Shown one piece after another: positions 1 to 7,379 of a DNA stretch of 12,613 nucleotides. The notes under the pieces are model-generated. The model was not told where the DNA came from and ran no database searches. It worked only from the letters and a program-made list of their open reading frames with translations. The DNA is from Bacteroidota bacterium (GTDB lineage: Bacteria; Bacteroidota; Ignavibacteria; T3Sed10-11): contig SKXH01000147.1 in NCBI GenBank assembly GCA_007128495.1, forward strand, positions 1 through 12,613, in the 5' to 3' direction. The first letter of the stretch is position 1. Each line of letters begins with the position of its first letter. The position numbers and the translations under genes were made by a program.

Positions 1-212
1 ACCACTTCAGGATGCTGCATAAATTTTTGCCCCTGTTGTGTGAGGAGGTATCTATCGATAGAAACCTTACCATCAAATTCCTTTTTTACATTGATGATTG
101 TCTCATTGAAATCAAGCAATACCTGATCGATCGCCGGGCCGCACAATCCTCCCGGACAGCACATCGGCGGATCATAAATTTCAATTTTGGTTTTATCCTT
201 GACTTCACTCAT
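1..212 (-). CDS. arsD: ArsD arsenite metallochaperone (partial, C-terminus off the left edge)
   Basis: The visible 70 codons are the N-terminal part of ArsD, a cytosolic metallochaperone that binds As(III) or Sb(III) with three cysteines and passes it to the ArsA ATPase of the arsenite efflux pump. The N-terminus reads KIEIYDPPMCC and continues PGGLCGPAID. Cys18, Cys19 and Cys24 match the Cys12-Cys13-Cys18 arsenite site of characterised ArsD. The stretch YLLTQQGQKFMQHPEV also fits the family. The ATG overlaps the arsR stop codon as ATGA, so translation is probably coupled. Family members are about 110-125 residues, so about 40-50 residues are missing. ArsD normally works with ArsA, so an arsA gene may lie just beyond the left edge; that is inference. 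The gene should be controlled with arsR from the promoter at 681-709. Confidence 0.93.
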   Translation of the reverse strand, partial: MSEVKDKTKIEIYDPPMCCPGGLCGPAIDQVLLDFNETIINVKKEFDGKVSIDRYLLTQQGQKFMQHPEV

Positions 213-640
213 ACTGTTGATCCTTTACTGATTTTTGATTTCGGTTGTTTCTTGACAATTAATTGCACAAGTTCTTTTTCATCGACGAATCCCACTACAC
301 ACCGGTCTCCTTCACGGAGCATTAAGCGCATATCAAGATTTTTTATATCCTCATCGAAGACATCACCAGACAGAAATTCCTTCAAGAAGGAATACAATTT
401 TTCGTTTTGAATAATATCACGGTTAATCGAATGGTAAGCCCAGGTGCCGGATTTTTGAACACTGATTAAACCGCTGTTTTTCAGGATATTCAAATGTTTG
501 GATATCTGATACTGCGGAAGCCGGAGAGCATCGACCATCTCACATACACAGAGTGATTTTCCCGAGGTGACAAAAAGATTGACTAACCGCAACCGGGTTT
601 CATCTGCAAGTGCTTTAAAAACAGATACTTGTTGCATCAT
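209..640 (-). CDS. arsR: ArsR/SmtB-family arsenic-responsive repressor
   Basis: This is a 143-residue winged-helix repressor that leaves DNA when it binds As(III) or Sb(III). The N-terminus (VFKALADETRLRLVNLF) and recognition helix (about 42-56, LPQYQISKHLNILKNSG) are typical of the family, followed by the beta wing (about 57-72). The metal motif is LCVCEM, giving Cys31 and Cys33. The position of the third R773-type cysteine (CxCxxC) is Val36, so the site is either two-coordinate or completed by another residue such as Cys114. The C-terminus is longer than in minimal family members (about 100-120 residues). The start at 640 is supported by AGGA at 652-649, 8 nt upstream; a second ATG follows at once. 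The gene is first in an operon with arsD and should repress its own promoter. Confidence 0.95.
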   Translation of the reverse strand: MMQQVSVFKALADETRLRLVNLFVTSGKSLCVCEMVDALRLPQYQISKHLNILKNSGLISVQKSGTWAYHSINRDIIQNEKLYSFLKEFLSGDVFDEDIKNLDMRLMLREGDRCVVGFVDEKELVQLIVKKQPKSKISKGSTV

Positions 641-709
641 TATGTATATCCTATATGCTTGTATGCACTAATTAGCATATAATATATGCAACCTTCAGCA
701 TATTGTCAA
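641..709 (-). promoter_or_regulatory. ars operon promoter with overlapping ArsR-type palindrome
   Basis: On the minus strand a perfect -35 TTGACA (709-704) is separated by 17 nt from TATATT (686-681). Transcription should start near 674, giving a leader of about 34 nt before arsR. A 15-bp palindrome, GCATATA-T-TATATGC (675-689), covers the -10 box, where a bound repressor would block RNA polymerase. More ATATGC-type half-sites lie at 652-658 and 698-703, so wider inverted pairs (652/681 and 684/703) are also possible. Promoter and palindrome are seen directly; ArsR binding is inferred from position. Confidence 0.8.
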
Positions 710-720
710 GAGTATAGAAA

Positions 721-769
721 AAAGATAAAAAAATCGATGGAGGGATCCGGGTAACAAATGGATCCCTCC
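721..769 (-). terminator. Rho-independent terminator of the cytochrome-like gene
   Basis: A perfect 10-bp inverted repeat, GGAGGGATCC (739-748) and GGATCCCTCC (760-769), encloses an 11-nt loop. In the minus-strand transcript it is followed by a U-rich run (about 735-721). It begins about 20 nt past the stop codon of the gene at 789-1925 and insulates that gene from the ars promoter just downstream. Confidence 0.9.
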
Positions 770-788
770 TGTATATTTCGGATGGAAA

Positions 789-1925
789 TTACTTTACAAG
801 CTTCAGCTTCATAGATTCAATGTGAGGTCCTGCATAAAGACGGGCAAAATAAGTACCGCTGGCTACGACCTGTCCGAAATTATTTCTTCCGTCCCACTCC
901 ACTTCAAATGTACCCGCATTATAATGCTCATAATCAACGATATTTCTCACAATACGACCGTGAATATCATACACAGCGAGTGTTACTGTTTCAGCTTTCG
1001 GTAGTGAGAATCGAATGGTTGTAGACGGATTAAACGGATTCGGGTAGTTCTGATGCAGTTTGTACGTTGGCGCAAAGTCTTCTACTTTTTCTGCCGAGGT
1101 AAAACTACCTGTATGATCGCCATGACACTGGGTACATTCCATCTTGCCGATAGTATTATCCATCTGGACTTTATCGCCGCTCGTTCCGTGACAGTTCATA
1201 CAATACTTTACTGAATCCTCTGTTTGATACAACGGTTGGAATTGGTTCTTCAGTTCATCGTTCATAATCTGGACTGAATATGCTGTGACATCACCGGTCA
1301 GTCTGCCGCAACGTTCACTTCTCTCAGTGCTGGATCGTTTATAATGGGATTTTACACACCAGTTTGAAACAGATATATGACAGAGCGGTGATCCGGCAAC
1401 CGTTTGCAACAGATCCTTATCGCAACGATTATCTGTGAACAAGTGATCTCGTGCATATTCATTACTGATATCGGAGGGAAATTCTATAATCGAATACCAC
1501 CCCAGTAATTCATTGCCGAGTTTTGACGCTTTATCTTTATCCCAACAAAGGTTAATTGCAGTCAATGCACCGATCAGCCCGCCGCAAAGCGTACCCCATC
1601 CCCAGCTTCCACCTCTTCCCCATTCAAGGAATTCTGTCGGCATTAATGTATACGGTTCACCCACTTCCTCGGCAAGCATTGACACAATAGCGTGGAATGC
1701 ACCATACGAACATCCGCGTCCTGTCCAATACCCGGCATGTCCTCGAATCCGTGCTTCTTCCGGGTCAAGTTCGACATACGGCCAAGGCCAATCAGCATTT
1801 TTAATACCTGCACCGGCCTTGTTTTTTGACAATAATCCAAGCGCACCCATTCCTGCCGTGATACCGGCAGCATATTTTGCACTGTTCGTCAAAAATTCTT
1901 TACGTGATAGCAATTTATTTTCCAT
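789..1925 (-). CDS. Split-Soret-cytochrome-like diheme redox protein with T9SS sorting domain
   Basis: This 378-residue exported redox protein has three parts. The N-terminus carries SRKEFL (7-12) before a hydrophobic stretch (18-32), resembling a Tat signal with RK in place of RR. Residues about 45-230 are Cys-rich (Cys72, 114, 127, 168, 182, 190, 206). The motifs GRGCSYGAF and GWGTLCGGLIGAL resemble the C_GCAxxG_C_C family, which includes split-Soret cytochrome c. Two c-type heme motifs follow, CMNCH (242-246) and CTQCH (264-268). Residues 287-378 are a T9SS type A domain starting at NYPNPFNPST. Split-Soret cytochromes, known from Desulfovibrio, are shorter (about 250 residues) and lack this tail. 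The start is supported by AGAGGA 8 nt upstream. The gene stands alone and ends in its own terminator. The physiological electron partner is unknown. Confidence 0.8.
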   Translation of the reverse strand: MENKLLSRKEFLTNSAKYAAGITAGMGALGLLSKNKAGAGIKNADWPWPYVELDPEEARIRGHAGYWTGRGCSYGAFHAIVSMLAEEVGEPYTLMPTEFLEWGRGGSWGWGTLCGGLIGALTAINLCWDKDKASKLGNELLGWYSIIEFPSDISNEYARDHLFTDNRCDKDLLQTVAGSPLCHISVSNWCVKSHYKRSSTERSERCGRLTGDVTAYSVQIMNDELKNQFQPLYQTEDSVKYCMNCHGTSGDKVQMDNTIGKMECTQCHGDHTGSFTSAEKVEDFAPTYKLHQNYPNPFNPSTTIRFSLPKAETVTLAVYDIHGRIVRNIVDYEHYNAGTFEVEWDGRNNFGQVVASGTYFARLYAGPHIESMKLKLVK

Positions 1926-2268
1926 AACAATTATCCTCTATAATAACAAGTTTAAATACTCTTTTGTGTGAAATATTATAAGTATTTCGTAAATATTTGC
2001 TTCAAATTGCATACCAAAAAATCAGTCCGGAAATGTATGGTTTGTTGAGTAACGGCTGCATATTCCTAATTTTAAAACCGATCACTGTGCTTCGTTTCGC
2101 AACAGTCAATTTGTATTTTTCAACAATTAGCTATAAATATTACTCTAATATGCTAAAAAAAAATTAACATACTTCGACTAACTGATGTGAAAATATACAA
2201 CTCAATATTATTATTATTGTTTTAAAAAATATTAAAGGTAGGAAAATTCAGGTGTGTTTTCTCTATTA
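1926..2268. other. AT-rich intergenic region, 343 bp
   Basis: This separates the cytochrome-like gene (minus, starts at 1925) from the end of the rarD-like gene (minus, stops at 2269). I see no coding signal on either strand. The left end holds a possible promoter for the cytochrome-like gene (next entry). Near 2090-2115 there is a weak imperfect hairpin (CTGTGC and GC-A-ACAG arms). No convincing GC stem with U-tract follows the rarD-like gene; runs of A/T at 2154-2165 and 2221-2240 are simple AT-rich sequence. Confidence 0.6.
1975..2005 (-). promoter_or_regulatory. Possible promoter of the cytochrome-like gene
   Basis: On the minus strand a perfect -10 TATAAT (1980-1975) lies about 50 nt upstream of the start at 1925. 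The best -35 is TTGAAG (2005-2000), with a long 19-nt spacer, so the -35 assignment is weak. Confidence 0.35.
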
Positions 2269-3177
2269 TTATTCCGGATTAGAGATATTTTGGTATTTTT
2301 TCATTAAAATAAATGTAGAGTATGAGTAGAGCAATAATGCCATCCAGATAAATCCAAAGCTTACCGCGTGAACGTTAGTGAACGGTTCGTGGTACACTAT
2401 TACACCCATTAACAGCATTAATGTCGGTGCTATATACTGGAGGAAACCGATCCGCGATAACGGTATCCGCCGTGCCCCCTGTGCAAACCAGTAGAGCGGC
2501 AATGCAGTTATTGCCCCCGAAAATATCAGCAATGCATCGATACCATATCCAAAACTTAAAAATGCACCGGTGCCGTTAATTTCCTGTAAGACTATAAATG
2601 CCCCGGCAATCGGCATGAGTAATAATGTCTCGACACCGAGACTCGATAGCGCATCAAGATTCATCATTTTCTTAATCAAACCGTAGAGTCCGAAACTCCC
2701 GCTGAGTATCAAAGCGATCCACGGGATACGTCCGAATTGAACGGTAATAATAAGTACGCCGAGCATTGCGAGGATAAGAGCAATCCACTGGATACGATTG
2801 AGGCGTTCTTTCAGAACCACCAGACCGAGTAATATACTGATCAATGGGTTGATATAGTAGCCCATACTTGCTTCGACAATGCGATCGGTATGAACGGCGT
2901 AAATATACGTAAACCAATTACCACCGATCAATGTGCCTGTAATAATAAGGGAGAGTCGGTTTCGGCGGTTTCGGAGAAGATCGAGAAATTTTGCCTTTCC
3001 GATATATACCAAAACCGCCGTTACAAATACAGCCGACCAAAATATGCGGTGTGCAAGGATTTCACCGGCCGGAACCGGATGCAAGAGTTTCCAGTAAACG
3101 GGTAATATTCCCCAGAGCACAAATGCACACAGTGCATAGAGGGTGCCCATGGTGGATTCTGTAAGCTGTTTTTTCAA
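2269..3177 (-). CDS. rarD: RarD-type EamA-family membrane permease
   Basis: This is a 302-residue integral membrane protein of the drug/metabolite transporter superfamily, with about ten hydrophobic helices. It resembles E. coli RarD along its length: FVLWGILPVYWKLL near the N-terminus, PAGEILAHRIFWS, LIGGNWFTYIYAV, EASMGYYINPLISILLG, and the C-terminal GFLQYIAPTLMLL. RarD was named for chloramphenicol resistance, but its natural substrate is not established. The proposed start is TTG at 3177, whose TTGA overlaps the TGA stop of the upstream hydrolase gene, suggesting translational coupling. An ATG at 3150 (codon 10) is an alternative; neither start has a clear Shine-Dalgarno. The TTG start gives an N-terminal tail about as long as that of E. 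coli RarD. The residue start is uncertain; the family call is firm. Confidence 0.87.
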   Translation of the reverse strand: MKKQLTESTMGTLYALCAFVLWGILPVYWKLLHPVPAGEILAHRIFWSAVFVTAVLVYIGKAKFLDLLRNRRNRLSLIITGTLIGGNWFTYIYAVHTDRIVEASMGYYINPLISILLGLVVLKERLNRIQWIALILAMLGVLIITVQFGRIPWIALILSGSFGLYGLIKKMMNLDALSSLGVETLLLMPIAGAFIVLQEINGTGAFLSFGYGIDALLIFSGAITALPLYWFAQGARRIPLSRIGFLQYIAPTLMLLMGVIVYHEPFTNVHAVSFGFIWMALLLYSYSTFILMKKYQNISNPE

Positions 3178-4652
3178 TTAATACGTTCAAATATAATATC
3201 GTCAACTGTAGATTCAAGCGGTATGAGTACCCTATCTATCTCGTCGTCTTCGTTGACGACAAATGTAAACTGTGTCCGTGATCTGAATGCCCCCCAATAA
3301 CCACCTTCACGAAGGAATGTGTTGAATTTACAGTGTTCCAATTTTGATGTTTCACCGTAGCGGGTTACACTGAGTTGATCGTCCGCATAAGCGATCTCTA
3401 ATTCTCCATATGCCGGATGCTCAAACTTCCCTGTATAAGCGGTCAACTCATGAGTTAAACGGGGAGAATCGTGGCACTCGGGTTCACGCGGGTCTGAAAT
3501 ACGTTCCTGAAGCCGGGTACTCCAATCGACATGTTCCAAATCAAGCAGCCGTTCTATTGCATTGTAGGTCGCCACCCTGTTCACTTGCGCCCGATTAAAA
3601 TTTGTGACTGAAACTATACCTATATCTTGATCCGGAAGTAATGTCACCAATGTTCTGAATGCACCTATCGCTCCCCCATGATACACCATACGATGACCTT
3701 GATACGAACTTATTCTCCATCCCAAACCGTAATTTACAAAAGACAATTCTTCGTCATCCGTACTTCCCGACGCAACGACCCGGGGCTGATGAAGCTGTTC
3801 AATATGCCGGGGTGTTAAAAGTGTATCGAGCATTACAACACCCTGATTGAGATTAAATTGAATCCATTTCGCCATATCTGAGATATTCGAATTGATCGAT
3901 CCTGCCGGACCGAGCGCATCTACGTTCCGGAACGGAGCCATCTGTAAATCGTTGTCGTTAACAGTATATGCCTGTGCAAAGTCATCGGCAAGCTGCATAT
4001 CGGTCACGGAAAAATTAGTCGATGTCATTCCCAGCGGCGTCAGAATACGATGATCCACGAAGTTTTCCCATGAGGTTCCTGTCACCTCTTCGATAACGCG
4101 ACCTGCCGTAACATATAATAAGTTATTGTATTGATATGTTTCACGAAGTCCTCTGCTGAAATCGAGATATTGAATTTTATCAACAAGTTCCTCCCGGGTA
4201 AACGGGGTTCCCAGCCATACACGATCATGGCGGGGAAGTCCCGACCGATGTGTCACAAGATCGCGCACCGTAATATGTCCGGTAATGTACGGATCGGACA
4301 TACGGAAGTCGGGCAGATAATCGCGTACCGGATTATCCCATTCGAGCAATCCGTCCTCAACCAGCATTGCAATAGCGGTTGTTGTAAACGCCTTTGAACA
4401 CGATGCAATGGCAAATAAAGATTGGGGTGTAACGGGTTGTTGTTGTTCTATATTGCGGTAACCGAATCCTTTACCGAAAATCAATTCACCGTCTTTAACA
4501 ATTGCGACCGCAATTCCGGGAGCATTCCAGTCTTCGATAACCTGATCAATGAACGAATCATAACCATCAAGTTCCGGTACGTCGGTAAGTAGAGGATTGG
4601 CAAGGATGCCGATACACAAAAATAAAATAAGTGGATTTAAGAGATACTTCAT
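3174..4652 (-). CDS. Secreted serine hydrolase of the beta-lactamase (class C/DD-peptidase) fold
   Basis: This 492-residue exported enzyme has a signal peptide (about 1-20). The penicillin-binding fold shows the nucleophile motif S84-C-S-K87, the second motif Y175-N-N177, and H325-G-G327 in place of the KTG box. VTHRSGLPRH (133-142) is also typical. HGG in place of KTG is common in esterase/peptidase-like members, so true beta-lactamase activity is not implied; D-amino peptidase or esterase are possible. A C-terminal domain (about 390-492) looks like the beta-rich extension often found in this family. The start at 4652 is supported by AGGTGA (4666-4661) 8 nt upstream; a GTG at 4664 lies inside this site. 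It overlaps the rarD-like gene by 4 nt as an operon. The substrate cannot be read from sequence. Confidence 0.85.
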   Translation of the reverse strand: MKYLLNPLILFLCIGILANPLLTDVPELDGYDSFIDQVIEDWNAPGIAVAIVKDGELIFGKGFGYRNIEQQQPVTPQSLFAIASCSKAFTTTAIAMLVEDGLLEWDNPVRDYLPDFRMSDPYITGHITVRDLVTHRSGLPRHDRVWLGTPFTREELVDKIQYLDFSRGLRETYQYNNLLYVTAGRVIEEVTGTSWENFVDHRILTPLGMTSTNFSVTDMQLADDFAQAYTVNDNDLQMAPFRNVDALGPAGSINSNISDMAKWIQFNLNQGVVMLDTLLTPRHIEQLHQPRVVASGSTDDEELSFVNYGLGWRISSYQGHRMVYHGGAIGAFRTLVTLLPDQDIGIVSVTNFNRAQVNRVATYNAIERLLDLEHVDWSTRLQERISDPREPECHDSPRLTHELTAYTGKFEHPAYGELEIAYADDQLSVTRYGETSKLEHCKFNTFLREGGYWGAFRSRTQFTFVVNEDDEIDRVLIPLESTVDDIIFERIN

Positions 4653-4740
4653 ATTATTTATCACCTATCGATTTAATTTATCATTGTTTGCTTTATTAAT
4701 GTACGATTATATTTATATTTTTTAAAGGATTATGAAAAAT
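4653..4740. promoter_or_regulatory. Intergenic region with possible promoter of the serine hydrolase-permease operon
   Basis: Between the GH97 terminator and the hydrolase start the sequence is AT-rich. The minus strand has a perfect TATAAT at 4711-4706, about 55 nt before the start, but no recognisable -35 at 16-18 nt. The promoter call is tentative. Confidence 0.3.
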
Positions 4741-4769
4741 ATGTAGTCCACCTTTAAGGTGAACTACAT
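4730..4769 (-). terminator. Probable terminator of the GH97 gene
   Basis: An inverted repeat, ATGTAGTCCACC (4741-4752) and GGTGAACTACAT (4758-4769), forms a 12-bp stem around a 5-nt loop, starting about 15 nt after the GH97 stop. The single mismatch becomes a G-U pair in the minus-strand RNA. The minus strand continues ATTTTTCAT, a short U-run, which fits termination of the GH97 transcript. Confidence 0.7.
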
Positions 4770-4785
4770 ATTTAAACCCACATCT

Positions 4786-6813
4786 TCATAACGGTCGAAA
4801 TCGTATTGCCTGTCCGCCGCTTGTTGCAAGGCGTAATTGCATCGTCATACTGCTGTCTACAACTTTCTCCTCGATGACAATATCATACGGATTGTTAATC
4901 CAATCGGCATTTTTTCCATCGCGGTATATCTCAGCGACATATTCTTTGCCGGCATCGAGAAAACTTAACGATGCCTCGAGTATTCTTCCGTTTTCATCGG
5001 TTATGCTCCCAAGATACCAATCGTCGCTGTTATGATCCTTCCGTATTATCGTGACATAATTTCCAATGCTCGCGTGCAATACTTTCGTATCATACCAATC
5101 GGCAGGAACGTCTTTGATGAACTGAAAAACATCCGGCCGGGCTTCGTAATTTTCAGGCAAGTCGGCAGCCATCTGCAGCGGACTGTGGATGATCACATAT
5201 AATGCAAGTTCACCGGCAAGTGTTGAATTGATACGGTTGTCGGGTCTGTATTCATCGTAATGCAGTTCGACAATACCCGGAGTATAATCAAAAGGACCGG
5301 AAAGATTCCGGGTAAACGGAAGTATGACAACGTGGTCAGGTGGATTACCCCCTTCACCTCCCCAGGCATTGTATTCCTGACCGCGGGCAACTTCCCGCGT
5401 CATCAAATTAGGCCACGTCCGCCGCAAGCCAGTATCCTTTACACCTTCATGGACATTAAGGGATATTCTGTGCTTCGCCGCGAGTTCAACCACCCGTTGA
5501 TGATGCTCAACCATAAACTGTCCGTGATGCCATTCATGGTTTTCATTGTCATCTTCATCGTACCAGACTATTTCCGTACCATGACCGACGTAGCCGGTTT
5601 TTACTGCCCGCACACCAAGCTCTTCATACAAAGCGAAGGCATCTTCCATCTGCTCTTCATAATTTAAAATGTTTGCAGAAGTTTCGTGATGTCCCATAAT
5701 GCGCACGCCATTATCCAGTGCATATTGCGCAACACCGGCCAGATCGAAATCGGGATACGGAGTCGTAAAATCAAACACGACTCCGTCGGCATACCAATCT
5801 CCCTCCCACCCTTTGTTCCATCCTTCAACGAGAACATGATCAAAATTGTGTTCGGCTGCGAAGTCGATATATCGTTTTGCGTTTTCGGTCGTTGCACCGT
5901 GGTTCGGCCCTATCTCCCACGTCGATTTTCCGATATGCATCTCCCACCAAATACCAACATACTTACCCGGTTTAATCCAGGTTGTATCTTCAATCTTATT
6001 TGATTCATTAAGATTGAGTATAAGATACGACGTTATTAGTCCGCCCGGATCATCTGCCATTTGAATCGTTCTCCAGGGAGTGACCATCGGTGCAGCGGTA
6101 CGGACTTTTACTCCGTCGGCCCAGGGAAAGAGGTTGACCTGCAACGTGTAATCATGTGTTCGCTCAAGCGCCATTGTGGAATAATCTACTACCGCCGCCT
6201 CATGGAAACTCAAATAAAGATCGTTCTCTGTACGCAATGTGAAATGTGTATGAACAGTATCAACTTCACTTAGAGGAGTGTTCTCATAGAGGTACTCGAA
6301 ACGATTCCATTGATAAGCGCCGATCCACCATGCCTCGTGATCGCCGGTGAGAGCAAACTCGGTCAATTCATTCATTATGTTAAATTCACCGATGGCGGGT
6401 TGTTCGGGAATTTCATAGCGGAAACCGATCCCATCATCATAGGCCCGAAACACAATTGTCATTTCACGCTTCAACTCTCCACGTTCGACCAAATCGATCC
6501 GCAATTCGTTATAATAATTTCGTATGTATTTCTTCTCTCCCCACACCTGTTTCCAGGTAACATCGTGATGGGTGTTTGTTACATCGTTTATGGTAAATCC
6601 TGTTTTTAAATCAGGTATATCTTGCAGTTCAAAACCGAGTCGGGATTTTTGTACGACATCCCTTCCGAATCGCTGAACACTGTAATAGGGTACGCCCTCA
6701 ACGAGGAAGAATTGTACACCGACAACGTTATCCGGAGAATATACCGACAATGAATCACCGCGAACGGGAAGAATGAAAAATATGGCAATGAGCAGGAAGT
6801 GAAAATAATTCAT
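4786..6813 (-). CDS. Secreted GH97 glycoside hydrolase (alpha-glucosidase-like)
   Basis: This 675-residue exported enzyme has a signal peptide (about 1-19), an N-terminal beta-sandwich (about 22-275), a (beta/alpha)8 barrel (about 280-560) and a C-terminal beta domain. It matches family GH97, typified by SusB of Bacteroides thetaiotaomicron. VLVEGWNKGW, GHHETSAN, KTGYVG, NVHEG, REVARGQEYNAWGG and PFDYTPG are all present. From memory of SusB, its five key glutamates (391, 439, 508, 526, 532) correspond to Glu330, 377, 456, 474 and 480, with the last three spaced identically (18 and 6). The glutamates at 456 and 480 point to the inverting alpha-glucosidase subgroup, not the retaining alpha-galactosidase one. 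No SusC/SusD or other Sus-type gene lies nearby. It has its own promoter and terminator, so it is probably monocistronic. Confidence 0.92.
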   Translation of the reverse strand: MNYFHFLLIAIFFILPVRGDSLSVYSPDNVVGVQFFLVEGVPYYSVQRFGRDVVQKSRLGFELQDIPDLKTGFTINDVTNTHHDVTWKQVWGEKKYIRNYYNELRIDLVERGELKREMTIVFRAYDDGIGFRYEIPEQPAIGEFNIMNELTEFALTGDHEAWWIGAYQWNRFEYLYENTPLSEVDTVHTHFTLRTENDLYLSFHEAAVVDYSTMALERTHDYTLQVNLFPWADGVKVRTAAPMVTPWRTIQMADDPGGLITSYLILNLNESNKIEDTTWIKPGKYVGIWWEMHIGKSTWEIGPNHGATTENAKRYIDFAAEHNFDHVLVEGWNKGWEGDWYADGVVFDFTTPYPDFDLAGVAQYALDNGVRIMGHHETSANILNYEEQMEDAFALYEELGVRAVKTGYVGHGTEIVWYDEDDNENHEWHHGQFMVEHHQRVVELAAKHRISLNVHEGVKDTGLRRTWPNLMTREVARGQEYNAWGGEGGNPPDHVVILPFTRNLSGPFDYTPGIVELHYDEYRPDNRINSTLAGELALYVIIHSPLQMAADLPENYEARPDVFQFIKDVPADWYDTKVLHASIGNYVTIIRKDHNSDDWYLGSITDENGRILEASLSFLDAGKEYVAEIYRDGKNADWINNPYDIVIEEKVVDSSMTMQLRLATSGGQAIRFRPL

Positions 6814-6866
6814 AGACAGAACCTATAGACTTGTACGTGAACATTGATATGCTGATACTAATAAAG

Positions 6867-6895
6867 AATTTACGAATTAATTGGTACTGAGGCAA
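6867..6895 (-). promoter_or_regulatory. Likely promoter of the GH97 gene
   Basis: On the minus strand, TTGCCT (6895-6890) is followed after 17 nt by TAAATT (6872-6867), about 55 nt upstream of the start. It is back to back with the plus-strand promoter at 6925-6953; about 29 bp separate the two -35 boxes. Confidence 0.45.
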
Positions 6896-6924
6896 TGTAC
6901 CTGCTTTCGTTTAGATTTTTAAAT

Positions 6925-6953
6925 TTGACTTTTCACCTATATTCGATTATACT
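6925..6953 (+). promoter_or_regulatory. Strong sigma70-like promoter of the RRM gene
   Basis: TTGACT (6925-6930) and TATACT (6948-6953) are separated by exactly 17 nt. Transcription from about 6960 gives a leader of roughly 108 nt before the RRM gene. The leader has no obvious terminator. Confidence 0.7.
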
Positions 6954-7067
6954 ATACATAGTTAATTATTTGAACCACAAACCTTTCTCACCTCATCAAT
7001 TCCTTGAATAGCAGGAATCGGCGGAGAATATTGTGAGCATTCGTTCCACTAATCGAAAAGGAATACT

Positions 7068-7340
7068 ATGAACTTATTTGTTGGAAATTTAGCCCGCGAT
7101 GTCAATGAAGACGAATTACAGAAAGAATTTGAGAAATACGGTAAAGTATCAAAAGTGACGATCATTCGTGATATGTTTACGCGGGATTCGAAAGGTTTCG
7201 GTTTTGTCGAGATGCCTGCAAAAGCTGAAGCTGAAGCCGCAATACAGGGTATGCGGGGCCATACCATTAAAGGCAAGGGAGTAAATGTAAATGAGGCACG
7301 GCCGCCGAAAGATAAAAATAAACGTAAAAAAAGAAGATAA
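7068..7340 (+). CDS. Small RRM-domain RNA-binding protein
   Basis: This 90-residue protein is a single RNA recognition motif with a basic tail. RNP2 is LFVGNL (3-8) and RNP1 is KGFGFVEM (42-49), with the aromatic residues that stack on RNA bases (Phe4, Phe44, Phe46). The tail (79-90) is rich in Lys and Arg. Such single-RRM proteins occur in Cyanobacteria and in the Bacteroidetes and related phyla; some cyanobacterial ones are cold-induced. The start follows AAAAGGA (7056-7062) at good spacing. With the downstream cold-shock gene it forms the only plus-strand unit in the window. Binding of single-stranded RNA is firm from the fold; the target RNAs are unknown. Confidence 0.93.
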   Translation: MNLFVGNLARDVNEDELQKEFEKYGKVSKVTIIRDMFTRDSKGFGFVEMPAKAEAEAAIQGMRGHTIKGKGVNVNEARPPKDKNKRKKRR

Positions 7341-7344
7341 ATAC

Positions 7345-7373
7345 TTGCATTTACCAAAATAATATCGTATACT
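7345..7373 (+). promoter_or_regulatory. Promoter for the cold-shock leader or small RNA
   Basis: TTGCAT (7345-7350) and TATACT (7368-7373) are separated by 17 nt and begin 5 nt after the RRM stop codon. The -10 hexamer is the same as in the RRM promoter. Predicted start is near 7380. Confidence 0.55.
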
Positions 7374-7379
7374 TGATTA

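Noticed and set aside
12..410. Plus-strand open frame of 132 codons
   Set aside because: It lies antisense to arsD and arsR, which have clear family motifs, and its own translation has no recognisable domain.
2154..2240. A/T runs as a terminator for the rarD-like gene
   Set aside because: No stable GC-containing stem precedes the T-rich runs on the minus strand.
3174..4652. Antibiotic-resistance beta-lactamase
   Set aside because: Only the fold motifs are present, with HGG for KTG; that pattern is broad in esterases and peptidases, so resistance cannot be claimed.
4653..4664. GTG start 12 nt upstream for the first serine hydrolase
   Set aside because: This GTG overlaps the AGGTGA ribosome site that serves the ATG at 4652.
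5260..5667. Plus-strand open frames inside the GH97 gene
   Set aside because: They are antisense shadows of a gene with complete catalytic motifs and show no domain of their own.
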